DNA from: Epiperipatus broadwayi
Lineage: Eukaryota > Onychophora > Udeonychophora > Euonychophora > Peripatidae
Length of the DNA stretch: 64,000 bases
Direction of reading: 5' to 3'
Assembly (NCBI GenBank): GCA_028023455.1
Contig: JAQFVV010000013.1
Location: 2,668,001 to 2,732,000 of the forward strand
Positions 11,370-23,974 of this stretch are shown one piece after another. The notes under the pieces are model-generated. The model was not told the origin of the DNA, made no database searches, and saw only the letters and a program-made list of their open reading frames with translations. Position 1 is the stretch's first letter. Every line of letters begins with the position of its first letter. The translations under genes and the position numbers were made by a program.

Positions 11370-11640
11370 AGCAGAACTACTATGAAGTTATAACTGAAGA
11401 CAAGACAGTGGCTCCAGCTGCTGCTACTAGTGCAACAGTGGTACATTGGATTCAAGAACCAGTTTCTGTTTTCCATAGCCCATACATGTGCACACTAGAT
11501 GGCTACATACAAAAAAGGATCTGATTGCAATACACCAGTTACTTGGATATCTTTCCTGATGATGAAAGAAGTCGGTCTACTGGTTAAAAGGGACCAGCTT
11601 ACCGAGAGAATCCATCAGCTTGCTGAAGAATTAGTTTATA
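11370..11640 (+). other. GC-richer island with coding-like frames, unidentified
   Basis: This 270 bp patch stands out against the AT-rich surroundings. One frame runs from about 11372 to 11520 and reads QQNYYEVITEDKTVAP, then TVVHWIQEPVSVFHSPYMC. A second frame from 11499 reads DCNTPVTWISFLMMKEVG, then RDQLTERIHQLAEEL. The upstream sequence ends in a possible acceptor (GTGACAGCAG). I do not recognise either peptide. It could be a host exon, a retrocopy with a frameshift, or an unknown repeat. Confidence 0.3.
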
Positions 11641-11649
11641 CATATAGTT

Positions 11650-12499
11650 TTATGTATATAAATACAGATAAATGTATGACATCATATGTATATAAAGTGT
11701 AGCTGGTAAGTTATTTTAAATAATTTCTTTAGTGGAAATGACAGTTGTAACTTTTACATTACAATTTTTTTTTAAAAGTAAACAACTTTATTTAACAAAA
11801 AATAAGATGCACTTCCAGTATGTTTTATCTAAAAAAAAATAAACTCCAAAAACCTTCCTAGATTGAAAAACAAAAGACTTGCTGGAGCATTGTGTTTAAA
11901 AGACATTTATAATTAATCAAGAGTAAATATTTTTTTAAAGAAAACTTTTACTTACCATTACAAAAAAAGAAAAAAACTTTTTTTAATTCCTTTAATTCAT
12001 ATCATCTATATGTGTGCATTTATGTGTAAAAATATATTTTTAATAAGTATTATTTTGACAAATTAAAATATAATATAAACGTCAGTGTATGCACACATCT
12101 CCATGGTGGCCCACATGCATATGTAAAAACTGTCATTATTTATGTAGCATTAAGATGTGATAACTTATTTCTTTATTATTATTATATGACAATTTCCATA
12201 TGTTATGGCATGTCTGTATGCTTATATGGATGCATGCCAGGCAGACACATGTTAAAATTAATCATATTTTTATATAACAATTCAAATATGTTCATAAATT
12301 ATTATAATGCACATCATGAGTGTGTTCTATGTAAACTTATTGAGGTATTTGTAAATCATAATGTGATAGCTAATTGTATATTAATCAAAATGAGAATGCC
12401 AAATTTATATTTATGGCATACTCAGCAGACCTTAATTTCATTTTAATTGTTAAAATTATACAAGTGAATTTACTCAATCCTGAATAAATTTAAAATATT
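11650..12499. other. AT-rich DNA upstream of the RTE element
   Basis: No feature I can support. The 86-codon frame at 12186-12446 has no recognisable motif and ordinary AT-rich composition. Confidence 0.45.
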
Positions 12500-14690
12500 A
12501 TAAATTATTATATATTATATCTTTTTCATAGTAACAGTTACAGAGCTTTTGTTCCTAAGCTAGATCCATGTATAATAGTCTGTTATGTAAAACTAGAGAG
12601 ACAAAAATTATTAAGAAAAACTATATTTACAGTTGATATTCCTAATCTTCAGAAACATTCTAATGAATTTAAATTAGAACTTACAAATCGGTTTCAAGTA
12701 TTAGTAGATTTTGAACATGATTCGGATTTGAATGAAATTAATATGAAAATAACTGATACACTTTTAAAAACTGCAACAAAGATAGCTGGTAGTAAAAAGC
12801 AGCAATTGACTAATAAAATTTCTACTGAGACTAGAGAACTTATGAAGAAAAGAAGGAATATGAAGATATACAAGAATGATGCATTAAAAAGGATTGAATA
12901 TCTCGAATTTTGTAAAATGGTGCGGAAAAGAGTTGAAAATGATATAAGAAAGTATAATTGTGAACTAGCAAGAAAAGCTGTAGAAGAAAATAAAAGTCTT
13001 AAGAATGTAAAACAACATTTTGGTATTGGTAGGAAATTTATATCTGCAATAAGGAAAAAAGATGGAATTATTACTAAAAAGAGGGATGACATTATGAAAT
13101 TGGTAGAAGATTTTTATCAAGAATTATATAGTAATAAAGAACAAGTACCTCTTACATCTATTACATCTTCCGAATTGCCCAGAATTTTAAATGAAGAAGT
13201 GAGAAATGCAATTAAATGTATGAAAAAAGGAAAGGCTCCAGGTAATGATGGAATTATAATTGATATATTAAAAGAAGCAGGTGAAGAAACAGAAAAAATA
13301 TTAGCAAAGTTATATACCAAATGTCTAAATGATAAAGATGTACCGGATGATTGGAAGAATGCAGTAATAATATTAATATTTAAAAAAGGTGATAAAGAAG
13401 ATATTAGAAATTACAGACCTATCAGCCTTTTATCAGTTTTATATAAAATTTTTACCAAGATAATTACAACTCGTCTACAGAGAACCTTGGATTTTCACCA
13501 ACCAAGAGAACAAGCTGGATTTAAAAGTGGTTTTAGTACAGTAGATCATATTCAAGTATTGAGAGAAGTTATAGAAAGGACAAATGAATATGAGTTGTCA
13601 TTATGTTTTGGATTTGTAGATTATGAAAAGGCATTTGATTCTATAAACATTTCTTCAGTGATTAAAGCATTGGATCATCAAGGTATAGATCCAGGATATT
13701 GTCATATTTTAAAGAATATTTATAAAAATGCAACAGCGACAATTAGATTACATAATGATACTGGGAAAGTCAACATTGAGAAAGGTGTAAGACAAGGTGA
13801 CTCCATATCTCCAAAACTTTTTACAGCAGTGCTGCAAGAAGTATTTTGTGGATTAAAATGGGAAACTAAAGGAGTGAAAGTAAATGGAGATTATTTAAGT
13901 CATTTAGATTTCGCAGATGATGTAGTTGTTTTTGCAAATAATGCTTCGGAGCTGCAGGAAATGTTGCAGGAGTTATCAGATGAAAGTAGGAAAGTAGGAC
14001 TAAAGATAAATGTTAAAAAGACTAAAGTAATGTTTAATCGATTTGCTCAAAATATGAAAATAAAGATTGATTATGATGAATTAGAAGAAGTTAAGAGTTA
14101 CAAATATCTTGGTCAGATTATTAATACAGATGGAAACATAATGGAGGAAATTAATCATAGAATTAAACTTGGTTGGAGTGCTTTTGGTAGAAATAACTTG
14201 ATATTAAAAGGAAATATGCCTATGTGTTTGAAAAGAAAGGTTTTTAACAAATGTGTTTTACCAGTTCTTACTTATGGATCTGAGACTTGGACACTTAATA
14301 GAAGATCAATACAGAGACTTCAGACCACTCAAAGAAGTATGGAGAGATGTATGTTGGGAGTAACAAGAAGAGATCGAAAACGCAATGTATGGGTAAGAGA
14401 ACAAACAGGTGTTACTGACCTCATTGAAAAAATTAAAAGATTGAAGTGGAGTTGGGCTGGACATATTGCTAGAAGAGATGATAATAGATGGACAATTGAA
14501 ATTTTAAGCTGGATTCCAAGAGATTGTAAAAGACCCAGAAGGAGACCACATGTAAGATGGATGGATGAAATAAGAAAATGTGTAGGGGTGATGTGGAGAA
14601 GAGAAGCTAAAGATCGGAGAAGATGGATTAAACTTGGAGAGACCTTCATCCTGCAGTGGATTGATAATGGTTGATAATGATGATATAAAA
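12500..14690 (+). mobile_element. 5'-truncated RTE-clade LINE
   Basis: A non-LTR retrotransposon copy. The open frame runs in from about 12530 with the end of an endonuclease-like segment, continues through the reverse transcriptase and stops at 14674. The 3' end is a short TGATAATGG/TGATGATA run, the simple-repeat tail usual for RTE elements instead of poly(A). A relative at 15917-16728 on the other strand ends in a cleaner (TGA)n tail, which fixes the family's 3' end. Confidence 0.8.
12538..14674 (+). CDS. RTE-type reverse transcriptase ORF, 5' truncated
   Basis: The frame is open from the 12530s with no stop; there is no real start codon, and residue 1 of the longest call (12728) is a TTG. 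Counting from there, motifs in order are GKAPGNDGI (about 168), NYRPISLL (228), [10 protein letters not shown] (296, first catalytic Asp), [10 protein letters not shown] (353), FADDVVVFA (395, catalytic DD), [11 protein letters not shown] (458), then YGSETWTL and SWAGHIARR in the C-terminal region. These are hallmarks of RTE endonuclease/reverse transcriptase proteins, which normally approach 1000 residues, so the N-terminal APE domain is mostly lost. With no stop or frameshift across some 650 codons it looks like the youngest LINE in the window. Confidence 0.85.
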
Positions 14691-14699
14691 AATTTATAT

Positions 14700-15915
14700 T
14701 TAGTGTTTATGGACATCCAGTTAATGATGATCCTGAATTGATGCAAAAAAATTTATATATCCTTTAAAGTCCATGTGCTACATTTTATTTAGTTTAGGAT
14801 TTATTAGAAATTAAGTTTATAGTTGGCCAATACAGTAAAGTTACTAGGTAGCCAGAGCATTGATGATGATCAACATGTTTTAGTATTCCAGCATTATTGT
14901 TTTATTGTTATATATTCTGATGGATTAGTACTAAGAATGTGCATCCAGATAATTATTGTTTATATTCATGCTCTAGGTTTGGCTGTGACTAAATAATTAA
15001 CTTGATCTATATAGCGAATCACTTTCAAAACCAGTCACCAGATTGGATGTTGATTTATTTTTATTATTGATCATTCTTGATGATGAATGATTATTACTTT
15101 TGGGTAATTCTGGTGAACTTATAGTTAATTCTATATTGATCTCTCATGCTCATACCTCATAGTTATTCATTATATTCATTAATATTATTTGTATATTTAA
15201 ATTTTGTAGCAACTAGGGTTGTCCCAGGTTTACCCCTAGACCCAGTACCATTACAATACATTTGGTAATACATAAGTAAATAGAAAATTATAATTTAAAA
15301 AATAATCAACATATATGTATTGAACTGGGTCCCTCTGAATATTAAGAATAATAAACTTTATCTTAGATTTAAATATTTTTAACTTAACTTATAATATCTT
15401 AGCTTTAATAAGTTTCAATATATTGGCTTTTAACTAAGTTTTAATATCTAAACTTTAATAATGTTAACATGCAATACATTATCTTTAACTTTATTAAAAT
15501 ATAGGAACAGACCAGCACTTCAAGCAGAGAGAAGAATATCATTGATAGCATAGCTATTAATGATACCCACGGTCAGATTGGGCTATATAAAGCATAACAA
15601 GACCACCTTTCCTGACCATGGCCCACTTCGACTGCTGAAACAAAAAGCCTGCCATCCAAAACATTTTGTTTTGAAGATCAAATTCAGTGCCAGCTGACCA
15701 TATGTTATATAGCCAGCATGCTTCAAATGACAGGCACACAATCCAATGTTTGAAACATCTCAAACTAGTTCTTACTCTTAATCAGGGGTTCCAGCACATT
15801 TAACTTAACATATACAATTAGTTATAACTTTATATTAATGGCAATGCAGTGACAAGAGGGAGAGAATAGACAAAATAATAATTAAGCAAACATTAATATT
15901 TATTTATGCACAGAC
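14700..15915. other. Intergenic DNA with one GC-richer patch
   Basis: Mostly AT-rich. About 15490-15790 is noticeably richer in G and C (GGTCAGATTGGGC, CCATGGCCCACTTCG) and contains inverted GGCTATATA/TATATAGCC segments, so it may be part of an unclassified repeat. The 68-codon minus-strand frame there has no recognisable motif. Confidence 0.4.
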
Positions 15916-15916
15916 A

Positions 15917-16728
15917 TATTTCATCATCATCATCAACCATTATCAATCTTCTGCAGGATGAAGGTCTCTCCAAGTTTAATCCATCTTTTTCTATCTTTAG
16001 CTTCTCTTCTCCACATCACCCCTGCACATTTTCTTATTTCATCCATCCATCTGTCTCTTTCTGGGTCTTTTACAATCTCTTGGAATCCAGTTTAAAATTT
16101 CAATTGTCCATCTATTATCATCACTTCTAGCAATATGTCCAGCCCAACTCCATTTCAGTTTTTTAATTTTTTCAATGAAGTCAGTATCACCTGTTTGTTC
16201 TCTTACCCATACATTACATTTTCGATCTCTTCTTGTTATTCCCAACATGCATCTCTCCATATTTCTTTGAGTGATCTGAATCTTTGTATTGCTCTTCTAT
16301 TAAGTGTCCAAGTCTCAGATCCATAAGTAAGAACTGGCAAAAGACCATTAAAAACCTTCCTTTTCAAACACATAGGCATATTTTCTTTTAGTATCAAGTT
16401 ATTTCTACCAAAATCACTCCAACCAAGTTTAATTCTATGATTAATTTCATCCATTATGTTTCCATCTGTATTAATAATCTGACCAAGGTATTTGTAACTG
16501 TTAACTTCTAACTCATCATAATCAATCTTTATTTTCATATTTTGAGAAAATCTATTAAACATTACTTTAGTCTTTTTAACATTTATCTTTAGTCCTACTT
16601 TCATCTGATAACTCCTGCAACATTTCTTGTAGCTCTAAAGCATTATTTGCAAAAACAACTACATCATCTGCAAAATCTAAATGACTTAAATAATCTCTAT
16701 TTACTTTCACTCTTTTAGCTTCCTGTGC
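15917..16728 (-). pseudogene. RTE LINE fragment, broken reverse transcriptase C-terminus
   Basis: Minus-strand relative of the element at 12500-14690, starting inside the RT at [20 protein letters not shown] and running to the 3' end. Frames 16604-16236 and 16260-16039 cover [55 protein letters not shown] and [14 protein letters not shown], with at least two frameshifts and a deletion near the end. The 3' tail is (TGA)n at 15920-15935. It is a separate insertion from the intact copy 1.2 kb away. Confidence 0.85.
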
Positions 16729-16729
16729 A

Positions 16730-18405
16730 CTTGATAAATAATCAGAACGTTATATTAATGAACATAGTGAAATAAGCTTTATCAAAATAAAACTATTAAT
16801 TATTAATAACAAATATATTGTAGTAGTAAAACCTAAATAAAAATAAAGTTCCTCAAATTGGTCATCTCTTAAGGCAGTTGAAAAGGAAAATGGCTCAAAA
16901 CACGTTCTGCAAATATTGTTTTGACTTTATGTCGTATAGTAATTAGTGATAAAATAATGCAATTATAAAGATTTGATATCACTTCAATTTTTTATATATA
17001 TACTTATGGTGTTACTACTTGCTTATTGTATATTTAGACATCGATTTGACTAAGATCATTTGAAAACAAAGGTATCATTAAAATAATTCCATTTTGTGCA
17101 TTAATGAGCAATGGTAAAGTAAACATTTTTAAAAAAAGACTTCTCAACACCAAATAAATTATATTAATATTTAATTAAGAATAAAGTCATTATATCAATG
17201 TGTGAAGATAAATTGTCTTTCAAGGCAAATGAAAAGAGTGATCTGAACAGTATCATGCAGAATTTAATTCAAATTTTTTTATTTATTATATAGTTATTGA
17301 TAATAAAATAATATATCTGATACTTTGAAAATGTGATATCACTTCAATTATATATATATATGTTTGTGTTTAATATACAGAAGGTGAATATAAATTTAAA
17401 ATATAAAAGTTTAGATTGTCCTAAAATAAAAACTGAATATATATATAAATTAAAGCTTAAATATGATCTCTCATTAAAAGGTAAGGTTAAAAAAAAAGAT
17501 GAAATGGTTTAAGAAAGTCTCTAGAAGAAAAGTTAAAAAGAAGGCATTACTCTTAAGAACTTGCTAAATGATGAAAGTTTGAATATTTTTACATATTTAA
17601 TTTCTCTCTAGTTAGGATATCTAGATATTCATTTATGATTAATATCACATTGTTATCTGGATAGTTATGTATTGGTTATCTGAAAAAAAAAAAAAAATTG
17701 GGGCTGATTAGAATCTGAAAAAAATTTCAAGTTTATCCAGCTTAAAGTTAGAATTTAAGCCATAGGCATGTTAAGTAGATGAGCTACTATTTTTTCATGA
17801 GATTCTTCTGCAACTCACTATTACGGAGAAGATAGTGAAACTAATTCCAAGTTGAAAGTAAACATCAGCTCAATGTCACTGATTCATACTTTTTTTTTTA
17901 AATACATGGACATCATAAAATAAACATTCAGACTTAATAATCTAATAGTTTAAGGCTAACATTAATTAATGAAATTTTTATTATTTTCTCCCACCTCCTC
18001 AGAAATGAATTCGTGTCTTGAATAATTTATATCATACATAATCTTATTTACAATTATTTATTTTTAAAAATTCAGGAACTATTTTAGATAATAACAAGCA
18101 TAAATTTTAAATGAATTCTAAAAAGAGTAAATCCATTTTACAAATCAAACGATATCTTTAAAAAACTATGTTATATCTCAATAAAGATGGATCAATTAAT
18201 ATAATAAACAATTTTTGTTTTATTATGCAATATTTGATTATTTCTTAATTGTTAAATTAATTTAGAGATTGTTCTTAATTGTTGAATTAACTTCAGAGTG
18301 AAAAAGTAACATTCCCTTTTTTTTTTAAAAAATAATTTCTATATGTCAAATACAGATATACTCAATAACATTACCTAAATAAATCCAGATTTTTTCCCCC
18401 AAATT
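16730..18405. other. AT-rich DNA with a weak direct repeat
   Basis: TGATATCACTTCAATT followed by a TA run occurs near 16973 and again near 17334, with loosely similar sequence before each copy (TCTTTCAAGGC-like), so an old duplication of roughly 360 bp spacing is possible. Nothing coding. Confidence 0.4.
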
Positions 18406-18409
18406 TGTT

Positions 18410-20260
18410 TTTCAAAAGGAATTTTATTGATAAAAAATGTAATACATTACAATAAAAACAATAATCATATAAAGAACTTGAAATATTTACCATTTGTTAG
18501 AAGTAGAAAAAAACCCACCATATTGTTAAAAATACAAAATTGGAACGAATATACCAGACAAGAAGAAAAAAAATTGAGAAATTGTAGTTAGAATATCTCA
18601 CTATAGATTAGAGCACTGATGAATAAATGATCGTGTAGTTACAAATAAATAATGGAGTAATTTTTTTGTCTCTTTGTTTAATTGTGTGTGTTCTTGTATC
18701 ACCTATTGTAGAGAAATAAGCAACTTGTGCATCACAGAGCATAAAGTATAAATGTGACGATTCTTATTTCTGCAAAACAAGCTTTTGGAGAAGAGTTAAT
18801 AATCGATTGAATTGTACTAGTATTTTTCAGAAGTATTTTTTGTGATGTATGACCGAGCATCTTATAGGGTACTACATTTAAAAAATAAGTGTTTTTGATC
18901 TTCCTCCTTGAAACACAATTGACAAATAGTTTCTATGTCGATAATATTTCTTTTATATCTCAAAAAATATAATATAGGCAATGACCCCATATTTATTTTT
19001 AGCATAAAATCAAAATATTTTGGTTCAAGAATCCAATACTTAAATCTTCTAATCATTAATGCCAAGCAATGAAGAGTCAGCCACTTCATTTATGTTTTGA
19101 ATATAAAAGAGCATGAATTTTCGATATTGTCATTTTACTTGTGGAAATGTTATATAAATATTTGTCATGAGATTAATTGTTGCTAGAATTATTTGAAGAT
19201 GTTTTGTATATAGAGAAGGTTTATCTGTTGGGGTCACTTTAAGTATTGTCTCCAGATGTCGAAATAAATAATCTTATCATGGCTAACAAAAGGTTAATAG
19301 ATTTTTGTTACACACAAACATAAATTGAATGTAGTCCTAATTCATTTTGAGCACTATAAAAATGTAATTTTCTAAGTGGAATTGCAACTGTTTTCTTTCC
19401 CCTAAGAGCTTTCTGCACAGTGAATATATCTTTGAAATGAATGATTTTGTAAAGATTATGACAGGTAGGTAGTTTTTTATCTTTGTGATGATAAGCATGT
19501 TGATAAGAGCTACTTTAGAATAGAGTGAAAAGTATACCTTTGAAAGTTATTTGCTTTTGCGTAGCCATATTGCTCAGATAGAAAGGAAAACCCAAATATG
19601 TAATTGGTAAGTCAAGAAATGTGTCTGTATATAATTTATATGTACCATGCATATGATCTGCCAAGACTGAATTTAAGTTTATTGCAGTTGCTAAATTCTT
19701 TCATGATTTTTAATAATATTGGAAATTTTTTTTAGTTGCAAGGAAAAGTGTAATATCATCCATGTTTCCTATGCTGGTTATATTACAATCCAATGTGGAA
19801 ATACATATGCCTGCAAGATGTTTTTCTATATTGCTAAGGAATTGGTTCATGTAACTTGTAAATAATAAAGTACTAAGTAGTAATCATTGAGGTACTGATT
19901 GACTTGGGTTAAATGAGGGAGACATTTTCCCACTTAAAGTAATATGTATTTCCCTGTTTATAAGTAAATTTGTAAGTACATATAAAATAGAATTAGATAT
20001 GTTAGTATTTTTCAAGGTTTATATGAAAATATCAATTGGCATAGAGTCAAAAACTGTTTTAATGTCGAGCTGTACTATCATTAGGCTGCATTTCTTTATA
20101 TTTCACGCTGTATCAATGACTGTCTTGAATAATAATGCTTATTGTCTTGTTGTTGATCCTTTTTTAGTGAATTTTGTCTTTGACAGTAATTGTAATAGTT
20201 GTAGTTCCCATCTTGTTTTTTAATACCTTTTCAAGTAATTATTCCTGATAGACCCGTGGA
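18410..20260 (-). pseudogene. Decayed APE-type LINE, RT to 3' end
   Basis: Reading the minus strand from 20230: LDIKTVFDSMPIDIF (RT first Asp block), then SPSFNPSQSVPQ, LLFTSYMNQFLSNIEKHLAGI, MDDITLFLA (catalytic DD block) and ITYLGFPFYLS by 19560. The C-terminal zinc-binding region is at about 19089-18862: WILEPKYFDFMLKINMGSLP, then CQLCFKEEDQKHLFFKC. Many stops and frameshifts. The 3' end is an AATAAAA-type terminus near 18420. It is the same family as 49110-54861, from the shared LFT-x(n)-L-x-GI and WxLExxYxxFxxKxNxxxLP signatures. Confidence 0.75.
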
Positions 20261-20269
20261 TATTGGTCT

Positions 20270-20775
20270 TACATTACATATTTTCAAATTTGCATTTATA
20301 TTATATACGATAATGTGTAACTTAAAAAATTATAAAGATAGGTTCCCAAATGATTAAAATAAACATTATAACAAAAAAATTTGTTGAAAAGAAATATGTT
20401 CAATTAAAAATAAATAATTAAAGGTGGATAATCTTGCTAAATGTTTGCAATATTATAAATGATCTTCCAAACGCAATTAAAAATATTTCTTATAAATTTG
20501 TTTTTCATTATTAACAAATTCCAAGCATTGAGTCTACAGAAAAAGAAAGTGAAAATATTATAATATATGTAATTTTTCTTGAATATGAAAAAAAAAAAGT
20601 TTTGAAAAATGGATATTAAGTTGAATTTAGTAAACCTAAACTTTAATTGAAAATCCCATCTCAACACAAGTTATTTACTAATAGTCAGTTCTTATACATC
20701 AACTTGACAATATTAAATCCCCAAACTCTTTTATCTATTAAGCTATTTGTCAAAACCTTATAATTAATTTCCTGA
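20270..20775. other. AT-rich DNA, nothing recognised
   Basis: Low-complexity sequence between two LINE pieces on opposite strands; no supported feature. Confidence 0.5.
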
Positions 20776-20779
20776 ACAA

Positions 20780-21125
20780 AATCTTAAATATGAAATACTG
20801 CTTCCTGTCCAGGGATTATGTCACCACAAGACTCTCAACCTTTCTCACTTATGCCATCTGGATGGCCAGATGTCGCAACAAGTTTATCTTTCCTCATCCC
20901 AAGCCTGAAGACACATTCATTTCCAAACTGAAGGAATTTCGCCATAAGAACAGAATAATCTCATCCAGATTTTTATTTGACATGTGGAGCCTGATTAAGC
21001 TGGATTAACAACACCAGTAACCACATCAGATCGTTTGGTTGCCTGACTAACATGGATAACTATTATTTTTGATTTACAATTGTATCATTATTACATATGG
21101 TTTTTCAATAAAATTATTTATAAAT
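20780..21125 (+). pseudogene. 3' end of the same APE-type LINE family
   Basis: Frame 20790-21008 encodes the last part of ORF2: LTYAIWMARCRNKFIFPHP, then FRHKNRIISSRFLFDMWSLIKLD. It aligns with the last residues of the 54 kb copy (MNYIVWTMKCHLLF, then RKMDHLISPERIYNDTWKFVVLPE). The 3' UTR ends in ATGGTTTTTCAATAAAATT, matching the 3' end at 18420. A severely 5'-truncated insertion. Confidence 0.7.
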
Positions 21126-21149
21126 AAAACTTTATAATTAGACATTAAA

Positions 21150-22560
21150 ATTTTTTTATATTTTTTTTGCTCTCTGCAAACACCAAAAACTTCTATAATT
21201 CATCTACTCTTTATAAACCCAAATTAATTAATTTCTACTTCATAATTTCAGTAATATATAATTTCATTTCCTTTGCTTTTTTACCACTTCTGCATTGCTA
21301 TTTTTAGACTTCCAATATATTTTATCCATTCTCCTCTAAATTAATTCTTTTTTTTCTTTTGCTAATATTAAATCTCTGTTCTAATTAAAATTACATTAAA
21401 AAAATATATGCCAATCTTTTTAAATTTTTAATAAGCCTTATTAAAAATAAGTTTAGCCAATCTCATATCTAGTTATTATTTCCATCATTAGTTAATTATC
21501 TAAATATAAAAATGTACTAATCAGCTCGACAATTTCCTGCCCAACTGCTACTCTTAATTTTTTATCACCTTCATATATCTTCTCAGCATTAGGCATATTT
21601 ATTTTCAACCCAAATTTTCAACAAATTTCATCGATCTTATTAAAAATTTTACTGAGCTCATTTCCATCATTTTCAAGTACTGCCTATATTATCATCAAAG
21701 CTAATATAGTGAAATTCTCTCTCACACTCATTAACTCTATCAAAATAATATTCAGTTACTTAGTTAAATCAATATAAAACAAAAATAACAATAATACTTT
21801 TGCTTTTAAGTGTTTGATAATATCTTTGTCTTAACTGCTTGTTCTTTATCTCTTTTCTATTTAAAATTATTTAATGGAATAATTATTATTTGGCTTATGT
21901 CAATTTGCTGATAGATTTATTTCTTTACAATCTATATCTTTCTTTACTAAAATGTTCACCAACATATCATAAATTAGTCAATCAAATACTCTTTAAAGAT
22001 CAATACAACAAATACTAACAACTTTAATTTTTGATGTAATAATAGCTATTATTTCATCAATTACATATCTCAAGCATGTTTAAATTAATACTGATCTTTC
22101 AGAATTTCATATGTATAAAATATAAATACATCTAGTCAATACTTTCAATATCTTACCTGCATATGAAATAAAATGTATTATTACAACATCCTAATACTTT
22201 ATTACTTTAAGACATTTATTAATAGAATTGTATATATAAAAATAATAACAATAATAATTGTGATCTCTCGAATCAAAATAAAATTACAAATTATTAATTT
22301 TCTCTATCTTCAAATAGATTTCAATAATTCATCTGAAACTTTTATCAGCAATGCAACTGAAGTTTTTATCTCAATTATGTTGCACAATCAATTTTATCCA
22401 TATCTATTCATTTTTCTTCTTTCTATTAATAGAAGTAGTTTACTATTTCTAACATACAAATCACTTATGTGCTCTTTGAAACTTTTCTATGTGTCATCTT
22501 TTTTTAGGAACGTCTTTTTTTATATAAATGATTTCAATGTTGATCCATTCCTTTGACTCT
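21150..22560 (-). pseudogene. Old, heavily mutated LINE reverse transcriptase
   Basis: On the minus strand, with many stops: VVSICCIDL-x-RVFD-x-LIYDML (RT motif A-like) at about 22010-21930, TEYYFDRVNECE near 21750, then NELSKIFNKIDEIC, FGLKIN, GDKKLRVAVGQEIVELISTFLYL and LTNDG by about 21500. The order and spacing match RTE/CR1-type RTs, where a YLG block is followed by T-DG. It is not closely related to the RTE copies at 12.5 or 16 kb. The plus-strand frame at 22173-22556 is a shadow. Confidence 0.6.
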
Positions 22561-22746
22561 TATTCTACATTTCTCTTTTAATCATTTTTGTCTTACATTA
22601 CTTATCACATATCTAACTTCATTGTTAATTTTTCTATATATAGTTGTATTTTCTTCAGTATTAATGTATATATATTTGAATTAGCTAATTAATTACTTTA
22701 TTAACAATTTTCAATTATCTTTTCTTTTACTTATTTTAATAGGTAG

Positions 22747-23972
22747 TTTAGTATTTTTCTTGCTATGACGTATTACGCTTAACATGTTTTTTGCTGGTAA
22801 GATTTCATCGAAGATTAGATAAACAATGTCATGGCAACAAAGACACTGGCATGACTAATCCATGGGGATACTGAAGTTTTCTTTAGAAGTCCTCTTTAGT
22901 ATTATTCTTGCTATTAAATGTCTTCTTTCGTATTTTTCTTGCTATTAGATTTCTTTAGTATTTTTCTTGTTATTAGATGTCTTCTTTCATATTATTCTTG
23001 CTATTACATGTCTTTGGATGTCCTCTTTAGTATTATTCTTGTTATTAAATGTCTTCTTTCATATTTTTCTTGCTGTTAGATGTCTTCTTTTGTATTTTTC
23101 TTGCTATTAGATGTCTTCTTTCATATTATTCTTGCTATTAGATGTTTTCTTTAGATCTCTTTAGTATTATTCTTGCTATTAGATGTCTTCTTTTGTATTT
23201 TTCTTGCTATTAGATGTTTTCTTTAAATGTCCTCTTTAGTATTATTCTTGCTATTATATTCTTCTTTTGTATTTTTCTTGCTATCAGATGTCTTTCATAT
23301 TATTCTTGCTATTAGATGTCTTCGGATGTCCTCTTTAGTATTATTCTTGCTATTAGATGTCTTCTTTCGTATTATTCTTGCTATTAGATGTTTTCTTTTA
23401 TATTATTCTTGCTATTAGATGTCTGCCTTCATATTTTTCATGCTATTAGATGTTTTCTTTAGATGTCCTCTTTAATATTATTCTCGCTATTATATATCTT
23501 TTTTCGTATTTTTCTTGCTATTAAATATATTCTTTTGTACTTTTCTTGCTATTAGATGTCTTCTTTCATATTTTTCTAGCTACTAGATGTCTTTTTTCAT
23601 ATTCTTGCTATTAGATATGTTCTTTAGTATTCATCTTGCTATGTCTGCCAAAATATTTAGTATTACTTTTTATTATTCTTGTTATTACACATCTTAGATT
23701 ATTTATTTATTATAGTAATTTTTTTTCCAGAAAAGAGAAACATGGCGCCCAATGTCTACCAGACAGCTGGCTTCTTTATTATTTTTCTTGCTATGACATA
23801 TTATCCCGAAGATGTACTACTCCAATCTTTCGATCTTTAATGTAACACCATGTGATCTTTGGACAAAATTTTAGCGATTAAAGTCCAGAAATTACTAGGA
23901 AACATCTTAAAGATCGGAAGATTAGAGAGTATGTCTTTGGGGTAATACATCATAGCAAGAAAAATACTAAAG
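22747..23972. mobile_element. Terminal-inverted-repeat element filled with a tandem array
   Basis: The first 31 bp (22747-22777) and the inverted last 31 bp (23972-23942) match at all but one or two positions; the shared core includes AGTATTTTTCTTGCTATGA. A third copy of the end sequence at 23776-23840 forms a hairpin with 23905-23968. No transposase is visible, so it would be non-autonomous. Most of the interior is the array at 22870-23640. I could not settle a target-site duplication. Confidence 0.65.
22870..23640. repeat. Degenerate tandem array, unit about 30-40 bp
   Basis: Roughly 20 copies of TTCTTGCTATTAGATGTC with TTCTTT and GTATT spacers of variable length. The unit begins like the element's own terminal repeat (GTATTTTTCTTGCTAT), so the array probably arose by expansion of the end sequence. 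The small hydrophobic open frame inside it is an artefact of the repeat. Confidence 0.75.
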
Positions 23973-23974
23973 TA

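Noticed and set aside
12694-13092. Long minus-strand open frame opposite the RTE element
   Set aside because: Hydrophobic shadow of the real RT frame on the plus strand; several other minus-strand frames at 13117-14746 are the same.
12538-16728. Inverted RTE copies as arms of one composite transposon
   Set aside because: The copies differ in length, 5' truncation and decay, and each has its own 3' tail, so they are independent insertions.
22870-23640. Regularly repeated sequence that could suggest a CRISPR-like array
   Set aside because: Units are directly tandem and variable with no unique spacers, and the DNA is eukaryotic; it is a mini-satellite in a TIR element.
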